Shown: piece after piece, positions 31,549 to 39,300 of the stretch
Numbering within the stretch: the first letter of the stretch is position 1
Layout: each line of letters starts with the position of its first letter
From: Janthinobacterium sp. 17J80-10
GTDB taxonomy: Bacteria > Pseudomonadota > Gammaproteobacteria > Burkholderiales > Burkholderiaceae_D
Assembly (NCBI RefSeq): GCF_004114795.1
Contig: NZ_CP035311.1
Span: forward strand, 2,976,001 to 3,040,000
Direction of reading: 5' to 3'
DNA: 64,000 nucleotides
Notes under the pieces: model-generated
Seen by the model: the letters and a program-made list of their open reading frames with translations, nothing else
Databases searched by the model: none
Told to the model about the DNA's origin: nothing
Translations under genes and position numbers: made by a program

Positions 31549-32577
31549 TCAGGACAACAGTTGCGGCAGCATACTTTTTAGCGCTTCCTTTGATTCCACC
31601 GAAAGACGCACTGCCCCTGACATCACGACATTACCGAACTGATCCTGCCGCTTGAGTATGGCATCGTGCGCCAGCAGCAGCGCACCTGGATTATCCGTTG
31701 CCAGTACCTCGATGATTTCCCCGGCCTGTGCCAAATCCTTTTTTGCCTTTGCCTGGTGCCCCACCGGCCGTCGTTGCGAAATCGCCAGCTTATGCAAGGC
31801 AAAGCGGGCCGGATTGGGCACGCTGACGGGAATGCCAGCGCCTGAAAGCACGACAGCATCCTGCACATCCTCGATCAGGTAGTCGAGAAAATCCAGCGGT
31901 TGCGCATGAATGGCAAAGCGCGCAATCGGCACAGGCGCCTTGTCCTGGGGCGTGGCCTTGGTCGTCAGGAACTCGACCTTGAAACCATCGGGGGTGACCA
32001 TGTCATTGGGAACCACCCACGGATTGATCTGCCTGGGGGTGACAAATGATTCGTCCGCGCCAACCAGATCGTCTTTCAGGTTGCGCTGGATTGCGATCTG
32101 CACTTCCCGCTCGAAACCGAAATCCATATCCTCGGTGCGATGCAGGGCATCATCAAATCGAACTCCCAGCATGCTGCCGTAGCAAGCAAATCCGAATGAG
32201 CCAATCAGCACACCGCCGCTGGAAAACACACCCGCATCAGCCATTTTTTCAAGAATTTTCGCCGGACGCCCTTTCTCTGGCGTGGCGCCGCCTGCAATCA
32301 GCATGGCCACCAGGCGCTTGCGCTCATTCATGATGGCGCTGAACGCGTCTTGCGACTGCCGGGCAGCTTCTATCTGGGCAAGCAACTCTTCCGTCTCCTT
32401 GCCCAGGTAACGCTGCACCTGCCCTCCCAGCGTACGAGTCTGGTAATACCAATAGCGGCTGCCCCGATTGCGCTTGGAGACATAGGAACCGCCATGCAAT
32501 GCCGCCAGCTTGCTCCCTTCCACTTTCTGGAGCAAATCAGCATACAGGCCAAAAATATTGTCAGGAAGGCGCTTCAT
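31549..32577 (-). CDS. GSU2403-type nucleotidyltransferase-fold protein (NTP_transf_8)
   Basis: The 342-residue protein resembles the GSU2403 family (NTP_transf_8, PF12281). The N-terminus has SYVSKRNRGSRYWYYQTR and VQRYLGKET; the centre has GGVLIGSFGFACYGSMLGVRF and the paired acidic motif TEDMDFGFERE, followed by KVEFLTTK, as expected for the G-S and D-x-D motifs of a nucleotidyltransferase. Function in this family is unknown. The gene is convergent with recJ and has two strong inverted repeats upstream of its start. It is the first gene of the accessory region. Confidence 0.78.
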   Translation of the reverse strand: MKRLPDNIFGLYADLLQKVEGSKLAALHGGSYVSKRNRGSRYWYYQTRTLGGQVQRYLGKETEELLAQIEAARQSQDAFSAIMNERKRLVAMLIAGGATPEKGRPAKILEKMADAGVFSSGGVLIGSFGFACYGSMLGVRFDDALHRTEDMDFGFEREVQIAIQRNLKDDLVGADESFVTPRQINPWVVPNDMVTPDGFKVEFLTTKATPQDKAPVPIARFAIHAQPLDFLDYLIEDVQDAVVLSGAGIPVSVPNPARFALHKLAISQRRPVGHQAKAKKDLAQAGEIIEVLATDNPGALLLAHDAILKRQDQFGNVVMSGAVRLSVESKEALKSMLPQLLS

Positions 32578-32584
32578 AAGATGT

Positions 32585-32611
32585 GTACGTTATCATATTT
32601 TTATAACGTAT
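32585..32611. promoter_or_regulatory. Operator-like inverted repeat 1 upstream of the nucleotidyltransferase-fold gene
   Basis: GTACGTTAT at 32585-32593 and ATAACGTAT at 32603-32611 are separated by 9 bases, so the element is 27 bp long. It lies 8 bp from the start codon at 32577, where a bound protein would block translation initiation or transcription. It matches the second element at 32664-32690 in arms and spacing. Confidence 0.65.
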
Positions 32612-32663
32612 AAATTTATTCAAAGTAAAACAGAGGACAACATACCATCAAACATGTCGTTTT

Positions 32664-32690
32664 GTACGTTATTTTAAATTTATAACGTAC
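32664..32690. promoter_or_regulatory. Operator-like inverted repeat 2 upstream of the nucleotidyltransferase-fold gene
   Basis: GTACGTTAT at 32664-32672 and ATAACGTAC at 32682-32690 form a perfect 9+9 inverted repeat with a 9-base A/T-rich spacer, extended by TTT and AAA flanks. The centre is 79 bp from that of the first element, about 7.5 helical turns. The likely promoter of the gene lies between or on these sites. Confidence 0.7.
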
Positions 32691-32721
32691 AAAATAACAT
32701 GCAACACCGCCTTCCAATGAA

Positions 32722-32746
32722 AAAAGCCCGCACATGGCGGGCTTTT
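32722..32746 (-). terminator. Terminator after the PEP-CTERM gene
   Basis: AAAAGCCCGC and GCGGGCTTTT form a 10-bp stem with an ACATG loop. On the reverse strand it lies about 40 bases after the PEP-CTERM stop; flanking A and T runs allow action in both directions. Confidence 0.85.
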
Positions 32747-32783
32747 GACTCACAGGCGTCTGGCAAACGCCGTGTGGCTCAAC

Positions 32784-33407
32784 TTACATTTTGCGACGGC
32801 GCGCGGCGGCAAAACCGAACAGGCCCAGGGCCAGCAGGGCCAGCGAAGCCGGTTCCGGCACGGCGACGGATTCGTTCACGACGATATTGTCGATGACGAA
32901 TTCCGAACCTGCAGCGCCATTTTGACCGGCAGTGCCGATTGCAGTAAAGACCACGTAATCCAGGTTGGAAAAGCCGCTGCCGAGGGTGAACAGGTCAAAC
33001 GCGTTGCCATTGAAGGCGAACTGCTGGCTGACGGTACCGCCGCCGTTGACATAGCCCAGGACACCGATGGCAGTCGACGTGCCATAGTAGTAAGGCGCAT
33101 CGAAGCGGTTACCGGCTTCAAACGAGGTCAGGGAAAAGGTGCCGCCGCCAACTTGGGCCATGGTGATGATGCTGTGGGAGTTGGCATTGATCAGCGCATT
33201 CGACGTATTGCCGGCGACCAGGCCAGCGGAACAGCCAAACAGGTTTGCGTCAGCGGTATTGCCGCTAAAGGAATAGCCACCGCTGGTCACGCCGCTGCCG
33301 CCGTAATAAGCGCAATTGCCGAAGCTCAGATCCTGAAAATCAACGGTCGATGCCTGGGCGCCAATCGAAGAGAGTGCCAACAGCAGGCCGGCGAAGATTT
33401 TTTTCAT
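32784..33407 (-). CDS. PEP-CTERM sorting domain protein
   Basis: The 207-residue protein has a signal peptide (MKKIFAGLLLALSSIGAQA), a secreted beta-rich body, and a C-terminal PEP-CTERM tag: the motif VPEPASLALL, a hydrophobic helix LLALGLFGFAA and the basic end ARRRKM. Such tags are cut by exosortase/EpsH-type systems in bacteria that make exopolysaccharide. No exosortase is encoded in this window. An AGGGGAA ribosome-binding site precedes the ATG. The gene has its own terminator and appears monocistronic. Confidence 0.9.
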   Translation of the reverse strand: MKKIFAGLLLALSSIGAQASTVDFQDLSFGNCAYYGGSGVTSGGYSFSGNTADANLFGCSAGLVAGNTSNALINANSHSIITMAQVGGGTFSLTSFEAGNRFDAPYYYGTSTAIGVLGYVNGGGTVSQQFAFNGNAFDLFTLGSGFSNLDYVVFTAIGTAGQNGAAGSEFVIDNIVVNESVAVPEPASLALLALGLFGFAAARRRKM

Positions 33408-33585
33408 GCAGTTCCCCTGAAATTTAGTAAGTAGTTAGGTATCAAACATTGCTGCATATGCAATATTGATGCCAATAATCAATCTCTATGTAAAATCAGG
33501 GAGTTAGCGGATTTATTTTTGAAAAAATTTACGAAATGTAAGATTTATCGACAGAAACAACGCAAATCCAACGGGCAACAGCATC

Positions 33586-33912
33586 CTAGACGTTGAACAG
33601 CCGCTTCATCAGGTGCGTCCGGAAGTCGCGCCTGGCGTGAATGAACATGTGAACCAAAACTTCCTTGTCGTCGTACTCATAGATAATCCTGGTCTGTCTT
33701 ACGCGTCGTATCCTGAAATTTTCTTGTCCCAGCTCCTTCAGTTCTTCAATCTCTTTGCCAGCTGCGGGATGTAAACCAATGTCGTTGATTGCGGTTTTGA
33801 ACTCTTCGTTGACGTCATTCCAAACCGTCTCACCAAACTGAGACTGTACATAAGTTCTGATCTCCCTGAAGTCGGGCTTGGCTACATCCAGAATGAGGAC
33901 TTTACGGCTCAT
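33586..33912 (-). CDS. ParE/RelE-superfamily toxin
   Basis: The 108-residue protein has the ParE/RelE fold pattern: an N-terminal strand KVLILDVAKPDFREI, two helices (YVQSQFGETVWNDVNEEF), then NFRIRRVRQTRIIYEYDDKEVLVHMFIHARRDFR. The ordered sequence R-x-R-x-x-R-I-IYE and the HARR end are typical of ParE-like toxins, which poison gyrase or, in RelE, cut mRNA at the ribosome; which one cannot be told here. The start overlaps the antitoxin stop by 4 bases. Confidence 0.85.
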   Translation of the reverse strand: MSRKVLILDVAKPDFREIRTYVQSQFGETVWNDVNEEFKTAINDIGLHPAAGKEIEELKELGQENFRIRRVRQTRIIYEYDDKEVLVHMFIHARRDFRTHLMKRLFNV

Positions 33913-34175
33913 TCTTCCTTGTCCAATTCATCAAAGAAAGCTCCGGCTTCAGTGTAATTGCCTGCCTGGTACTCTTTACGGCCAAGCGCAATCAGGCGAA
34001 GCAGTGCAAGCTGTTCCTGTTGCCTTTCATACTGATTGATTTCAACCACGACCATTTTGGCTTCACCATTCTGGGTAATGATGAGCGGCTCTGGATTGGT
34101 GGCAAATTCCTTCACAATGTCGGCCGCGTTGCTCTTCAGATAGGAGATCGGCTTGATTTGGGTAGCTAGCGTCAT
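33909..34175 (-). CDS. Phd/YefM-family antitoxin
   Basis: The 88-residue protein begins MTLATQIKPISYLKSNAADIVKEF, followed by PLIITQNGEAKMVVVEINQYERQQEQ, the classic Phd/YefM DNA-binding domain. The acidic C-terminus (AGAFFDELDKEE) would bind the toxin. It is the first gene of the pair, as expected for an autorepressed operon, and an inverted repeat lies in its promoter. Confidence 0.88.
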   Translation of the reverse strand: MTLATQIKPISYLKSNAADIVKEFATNPEPLIITQNGEAKMVVVEINQYERQQEQLALLRLIALGRKEYQAGNYTEAGAFFDELDKEE

Positions 34176-34192
34176 GGCGTCTTCTCGTGGCG

Positions 34193-34217
34193 TTTATACT
34201 ATACGGCCAAATATAGT
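34193..34217 (-). promoter_or_regulatory. Toxin-antitoxin promoter with overlapping operator
   Basis: Reverse-strand TATAAA (complement of 34193-34198) is a plausible -10 box, 18 bases after a TTTGGA -35 box. The inverted repeat ACTATA at 34198-34203 and TATAGT at 34212-34217 lies between the two boxes, so a Phd-like dimer could repress by binding there. The promoter is inferred from sequence only. Confidence 0.5.
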
Positions 34218-34336
34218 CCAAATTTAGCCTAACCTCAACGGGGTTCGGGTAGTGGAAAGAATGGTTGACGCGCAATCTCCGCATTTAATGCAGTGATTAT
34301 CTTGCCTTTGCGGCGATTACGGGCCACAATCTCCGC

Positions 34337-35464
34337 ATGAAAAGCGGAGATAAACTTTACATTTGGCAAGCCGACGATTGGCCCCACTGGCGCTACGACC
34401 TCGCGGCACTCGCCAATCCCCTGGCAGAGGTCAGCCGCGCGCAAGGTCTGCTGCTGGGGCGCCTGACCGATGTCGGCCTGGCCTTGCGCGACCAGGCCAG
34501 CCTGGCCGTGCTGACCGACGATGTGGTCAAGACCAGCGCGATCGAAGGCGAACAGCTCAATGTCGAATCGGTGCGCTCCTCCATTGCACGCCGGCTTGGC
34601 GTCGATATCGGCGCCCTCGCGCCGGTGGACCGGCACGTCGATGGCGTGGTCGACATGGTGCTCGATGCCACCGGCCAAGCCCAGGCGCCGCTGACACGGG
34701 AACGCCTGTTCGGCTGGCATGCGGCACTCTTCCCCACGGGTTACAGCGGCCTGGCGCAGATCCGCACCGGCGCCTGGCGCGACGATGCCAACGGTGCGAT
34801 GCAGGTGGTCTCCGGCCCTCTCCATCGCCAGCGCATCCACTACGAAGCTCCGCCAGCTACCCGCCTGGAAGAAGAACTTGCCGGTTTTCTCGCATGGGCA
34901 AATGCCACAACGCCGGAGCCGGCACTAATCAAGGCCGGGCTGGCGCACCTGTGGTTCGTGACGTTGCATCCCTTCGACGATGGCAATGGCCGCATCGCCC
35001 GGGCGGTGGGCGACCTGCTGCTCACCCGCGCAGATGGCAGCCCACAACGCTTCTATAGTCTATCTGCGCAAATCCAGCGCGAGCGCCGGGACTATTACGA
35101 TATCCTGGAGCGCACGCAAAAAGGCGCGCTGGATGTGACCGAGTGGTTGGCGTGGTTCCTGGGCGCGCTGCACCGGGCGGTCGACAGCGCCCAAGACACG
35201 CTGGACGCCGTGCTGGGCAAGGCGCGCTTCTGGCAACGCTGGGCAGGCACACCGATGAACGAGCGCCAGGTGAAACTGCTCAACCGGCTGCTGGACGGCT
35301 TCGAAGGCAAGCTCACCAGCAGCAAATGGGGCGCCATCGCCAAGTGTTCGGCGGATACGGCGCTGCGCGACATCAATGAGCTGATGGCACTGGGTGTGCT
35401 GCGCAAGGCGCCGGGGGCCGGGCGTAGTACGGCTTATGAATTGACGGAGTTGTGCCAAATCTAA
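34337..35464 (+). CDS. Fic family protein (DUF4172-Fic-winged helix)
   Basis: The 375-residue protein has an N-terminal DUF4172-like part, a Fic domain and a C-terminal winged helix. The Fic motif HPFDDGNGRIAR lies at 211-222, with an intact catalytic His211. An inhibitory helix motif of the class II type, T-S-A-I-E-G (66-71), precedes it; its Glu normally blocks ATP binding until released. Fic enzymes move AMP from ATP onto target proteins. The winged helix contains SKWGAIAKCSADTALRDINEL. It is a single gene with no antitoxin partner, as expected for a self-inhibited class II Fic protein. No target can be inferred. Confidence 0.88.
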   Translation: MKSGDKLYIWQADDWPHWRYDLAALANPLAEVSRAQGLLLGRLTDVGLALRDQASLAVLTDDVVKTSAIEGEQLNVESVRSSIARRLGVDIGALAPVDRHVDGVVDMVLDATGQAQAPLTRERLFGWHAALFPTGYSGLAQIRTGAWRDDANGAMQVVSGPLHRQRIHYEAPPATRLEEELAGFLAWANATTPEPALIKAGLAHLWFVTLHPFDDGNGRIARAVGDLLLTRADGSPQRFYSLSAQIQRERRDYYDILERTQKGALDVTEWLAWFLGALHRAVDSAQDTLDAVLGKARFWQRWAGTPMNERQVKLLNRLLDGFEGKLTSSKWGAIAKCSADTALRDINELMALGVLRKAPGAGRSTAYELTELCQI

Positions 35465-35500
35465 AGCACTATAAAAATCGACCTCCAGCAAGCTCCGCCG

Positions 35501-35833
35501 CTAATGCCCCACTGTCTTTGAAAACACGTTGAGCACGATCACGCCCGCCACGATGAGCGCCATGCCGATGATCGCCGGGAGGTCGAGCTTCTGGCCATAC
35601 CAGAACCACGCCACTGCCGAGATCAGAATGATGCCAACGCCCGACCAGATGGCGTAAGCGATTCCCACGGGAATGGCGCGCAGCGTCAGGGAAAGCAGGT
35701 AAAAGGCCGCGCCATAACCTGCAACCAGGACCACGGTTGGCCATGGCCTGGTAAAGCCATCGCTCGCCTTGAGCGCCAATGTGGCAATGACTTCCGCAAC
35801 GATTGCGGCGAACAGGAATAACCAGTTTTTCAT
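35501..35833 (-). CDS. SMR family small multidrug efflux transporter
   Basis: The 110-residue protein has four membrane helices and starts [27 protein letters not shown], with the essential membrane glutamate of helix 1 at position 14. The second helix contains [21 protein letters not shown] and the third includes [25 protein letters not shown], the SMR loop and signature. It is similar in size to EmrE/QacE/SugE proteins, proton-driven antiporters of quaternary ammonium compounds or guanidinium. The ligand is not predictable. It is convergent with the fic gene. Confidence 0.88.
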   Translation of the reverse strand: MKNWLFLFAAIVAEVIATLALKASDGFTRPWPTVVLVAGYGAAFYLLSLTLRAIPVGIAYAIWSGVGIILISAVAWFWYGQKLDLPAIIGMALIVAGVIVLNVFSKTVGH

Positions 35834-35968
35834 TGTTTAAAAAACTAAAGAAATTGGAATTCTAACTGCAGAACGTGTCAGGTTCAGAACGTCCCCTCCC
35901 GGCCCGAGGCAGAGGGTCGCCGCAACCGTTTTATATAATGTGCAATCACATCAGGATGCAAACAGACC

Positions 35969-36580
35969 ATGCAATCAACAGCACTGGAAAAACAGTTAAT
36001 TTTCCCAAGAGAAATAGACCGAATGAAAACCATCGTACGGTAATCCCCACTGCTTGACCAAAGCCGGAAAGAAAATTCTGCTGAGCATTCCAGGCACCTG
36101 GCGATGTATTCCCTGCTATTGAGTGAGTATGCCTGCGGGCCGGTGAAAACGCATCGCGTAATACAGATGCTCTTGCTGCATGACATCGTCGAGATCGACG
36201 TCGGCGATTTTCCCATTCATGGCGGGTCCTCAAGCGAATGGCAGGCCGAGCAGGAATTCAGAGCGGCAGAGCGTTTGTTTGGCTTACTGCCCCAGCAACA
36301 AGGCAAGGAACTGCTGGCTCTATGGCAGGAATTCGAGCATGCAGAGACAGAAGACGCGAAGTTTGCGAAGGCCCTCGATCGTTTTCAACCACTCCTTGTG
36401 AATGTATTTACCGGTGGCGGAACCTGGATAGAAAACAGTGTTTCACTTGAACAGGTCTTCTCCCGCTATGGGCCTGTGATTAAAAAAGGTGCGCCGCTGC
36501 TATGGGACGTGTGCGAGCAATGGGTCAGCCAGCACTTTGCCGGGCAAACGGTGAACATGGCTGCCCGGCTTGATGGTTAA
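35969..36580 (+). pseudogene. HD-domain phosphohydrolase gene with an internal stop codon
   Basis: Reading from ATG at 35969 gives MQSTALEKQLIFPREIDRMKTIVR, then TAA at 36041-36043, then SPLLDQSRKENSAEHSRHLAMYSLL and onward in the same frame to 36580. The sequence fits the small HD-superfamily proteins related to YfbR: the first metal histidine in ENSAEH, the HD pair in LLLHDIVEIDVGD. The stop sits where the family usually has Gln, so a single CAA to TAA change is likely. HSRHL also differs from the usual HSWHL. The ATG at 36104 gives a shorter product lacking the first ligand His, so it would be inactive. Confidence 0.75.
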
Positions 36581-36634
36581 GCGCCTGTGCCAATAGCACA
36601 CGGCTTACGAATTGGCGGAGTGATACCTTTCAAC

Positions 36635-37439
36635 ATGGCAGAAAAACACCAAGGTTGGACACGCAGACAACTTTTAATTGCATTTTATCTCTACTGCCAG
36701 ATGCCATTCGGCAAAGTGCACTCGAAGAATGCCGACATTATTAAATTCGCGGCGCTAATCGGGCGCACGCCATCTGCGTTAGCGATGAAGCTCACCAATA
36801 TTGCGAGTCTTGATCCTGCAATTACCTCCACAGGCCGAAACGGACTCACGAGCGCCTCCGCATCCGATAAAAGAATGTGGGAGGAAATGCAGCAGAATTG
36901 GGAATACTTCGCGTTGGAAAGCCAAGCCGAGGTCGATGCACTTTTGCCGACTGCAGATGCAATGGAACGAGATTTGACATCGCAACCGCTGGACAGTGCC
37001 GATGGCGAGTTGGCTGAAAACTATGTGGGCAGCGAAAAACTCACCCAAGTGAAAATACGCATAGGGCAGAATTTTTTTAGACGTTCCGTGATGAGCGCTT
37101 ACCAAAACCGATGCTGCATCACAGGGTTGTCACACCCACGCTTGCTTGTCGCAAGTCATATTCTCCCTTGGCGTCAGGACGCCAACAATCGACTGAACCC
37201 ACGCAACGGTTTGTGTTTATCAGCATTACACGACCGGGCATTCGATCAAGGTTTGATCACCATAACCACTGAGTTCAGTGGTGAAAGTATCCAAAGAAAT
37301 CAAAACCGGCGAAAGCACTCTTTTTTCCTCTGAATGGCTATTAGGAATTGAGGGAAAGATGATTGCGTTGCCTGAAAAATTCAAGCCGGACATAGCGTTT
37401 ATCGAATGGCATCAGGAGCATATCTTTTTAAACGAGTGA
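36635..37439 (+). pseudogene. HNH endonuclease gene with a frameshift
   Basis: From ATG 36635 the frame reads MAEKHQGWTRRQLLIAFYLYCQMPFGKVHSKN and contains an HNH domain: CCITGLSHPRLLVASHILPW (with Cys and His), then NRLNPRNGLCLSALHDRAFDQGLITI. Just after this the frame goes off the family's course and ends at 37333. In the next frame, from about 37278 to the stop at 37439, the sequence continues VVKVSKEIKTGESTLFSSEW...IEWHQEHIFLNE, the expected C-terminus. A one-base insertion or two-base loss near 37277 explains it. Intact relatives are McrA-like or DUF-type restriction endonucleases. The HNH core itself is still encoded. Confidence 0.78.
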
Positions 37440-37513
37440 CGCGTTCGGACAGCACAATTTTCCTTAGACTGGATAGGGTACTGCGTTTTCAGGTGCCGCT
37501 TGCGGCGAGCCAT

Positions 37514-37550
37514 GAGCCCGTAATCGTCCGATCAATTGATCGGACGATGT
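37514..37550. repeat. Degenerate terminal CRISPR repeat with a perfect 22-bp palindrome
   Basis: Compared with the consensus, the outer ten positions have decayed, but the stem region is kept. Positions 37525-37546 form a perfect 22-bp palindrome, CGTCCGATCAA / TTGATCGGACG. Changes at repeat positions 14 and 31 are complementary, so the hairpin is kept although the bases differ. This is the repeat farthest from the leader, as expected for the oldest unit. Confidence 0.85.
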
Positions 37551-39124
37551 GGCGGCCACAGCACGTCCTTGTCGATGCTGACGAAGTTTCAATCCGCGCC
37601 CGATCAATCGACCGGGCGATGCCCCACGCTTGACGCTGATGGCAAGCCGATCTGGTGGTTTCAATCCGCGCCCGATCAATCGACCGGGCGATGCGTTTGC
37701 TGCGGCGATGTAATCGAACGCCGGGGCTTGTTTCAATCCGCGCCCGATCAATCGACCGGGCGATGCGTCGGCGCTCGTGCTGACAGGCTGGCAAAGATGA
37801 TGTTTCAATCCGCGCCCGATCAATCGACCGGGCGATGCTTGACGTAGTGCCCCATTAGCGCAGCTCCCACCATGTTTCAATCCGCGCCCGATCAATCGAC
37901 CGGGCGATGCCTGCGTGGGATACACACCCTGGTGGCATCAATACGTTTCAATCCGCGCCCGATCAATCGACCGGGCGATGCCTTCACCCTCGCCGAACTG
38001 ATCCATTCGCAGACCGGTTTCAATCCGCGCCCGATCAATCGACCGGGCGATGCGTGGCCCGATCCTCAATTCTGCCGTGGGCGGCTCGTTTCAATCCGCG
38101 CCCGATCAATCGACCGGGCGATGCCCGCTGTTCGCCAAGGATCGCGACGCCCGCCAGCACGTTTCAATCCGCGCCCGATCAATCGACCGGGCGATGCCGC
38201 CGGGCACTACCTGTCCCGCGGCGCCAGGCCAGTTTCAATCCGCGCCCGATCAATCGACCGGGCGATGCCTGCCAGGATAGTCGGGCATGATAGGCTCGCC
38301 GTTGTTTCAATCCGCGCCCGATCAATCGACCGGGCGATGCTTTACCCCCGCCGCTTTGCGTAGTCGAAGAAGTCGTTTCAATCCGCGCCCGATCAATCGA
38401 CCGGGCGATGCATTGCCAAGTTCAGCACCTGCTTGCTCGTCTATCTTGTTTCAATCCGCGCCCGATCAATCGACCGGGCGATGCGCCAGCAAGGCATCGA
38501 CCTGCGCCTGCGTCATTCCGGTTTCAATCCGCGCCCGATCAATCGACCGGGCGATGCGCCCTCCCCCGGCGTGCAGGGGAGGGATGGGGTTAGTTTCAAT
38601 CCGCGCCCGATCAATCGACCGGGCGATGCCCATTGGCAATATCGAATACTGGCATGGCCGCAGGTTTCAATCCGCGCCCGATCAATCGACCGGGCGATGC
38701 AAAGCCAAAGCACTTGCAGACCGATTGACAGGTTTCAATCCGCGCCCGATCAATCGACCGGGCGATGCAGTCGTCACCCGGGCGGCTGTTGAGGGCATCA
38801 AGGTTTCAATCCGCGCCCGATCAATCGACCGGGCGATGCGGTATAGGCGCTCGCCAGCGGCTTCAGCTCATCGGGTTTCAATCCGCGCCCGATCAATCGA
38901 CCGGGCGATGCATTGAGCCATTGCGGTGACTCGTGCAGCAGAATGTTTCAATCCGCGCCCGATCAATCGACCGGGCGATGCCGTGGAAGCTATTGGCAAA
39001 GCCTTTGGCTGGGAAGTTTCAATCCGCGCCCGATCAATCGACCGGGCGATGCTTCGGTGAACCCTGGCTGCGCGCATGCGGCAGGGTGTTTCAATCCGCG
39101 CCCGATCAATCGACCGGGCGATGC
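37514..39124 (-). CRISPR. Type I-C CRISPR array: 22 full repeats, 22 spacers and a degenerate end repeat
   Basis: Full 37-base repeats (forward strand begins GTTTCAATCC and ends CCGGGCGATGC) start at 37586, 37658, 37730, 37802, 37874, 37945, 38017, 38088, 38161, 38232, 38304, 38375, 38448, 38521, 38593, 38664, 38732, 38803, 38875, 38945, 39016 and 39088; all 22 look identical. Spacers are 31-36 bases. The reverse strand ends in the classic ATTGAAAC, so crRNA is probably read from right to left, the same way as the cas genes, with the leader on the right next to cas2. The left end carries a diverged repeat at 37514-37550 with a final 35-base spacer. Confidence 0.97.
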
Positions 39125-39300
39125 TCCACTCGCGTAACCCACAGCTACGCAAGAAGAATTTCATATTTTCCCGCGAACCCGCTCCAAAAAGCCAGGAATA
39201 AAATCTTACCGATTTCATTTTGCGAAAAAAAATCATATTTTTCATCAAGTTAGCGTGTGCGCGAAAGTCCTGCATGTTGGCCGTTGATAGCCGTTCGCGC
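39125..39300 (-). promoter_or_regulatory. Presumed CRISPR leader
   Basis: The 176-base stretch between the last repeat and the cas2 stop has long A/T tracts (for example AAAAAAAATCATATTTTTCATC on the forward strand, here at about 39225-39246), in contrast to the GC-rich array. New spacers would be added next to it, at the 39088 repeat. No single promoter could be assigned with confidence. Confidence 0.6.

Noticed and set aside
32585-32690. Reading the paired inverted repeats as a small CRISPR array or attachment site
   Set aside because: Only two units exist, they are dyads rather than direct repeats, and no integrase is near; an operator role explains them better.
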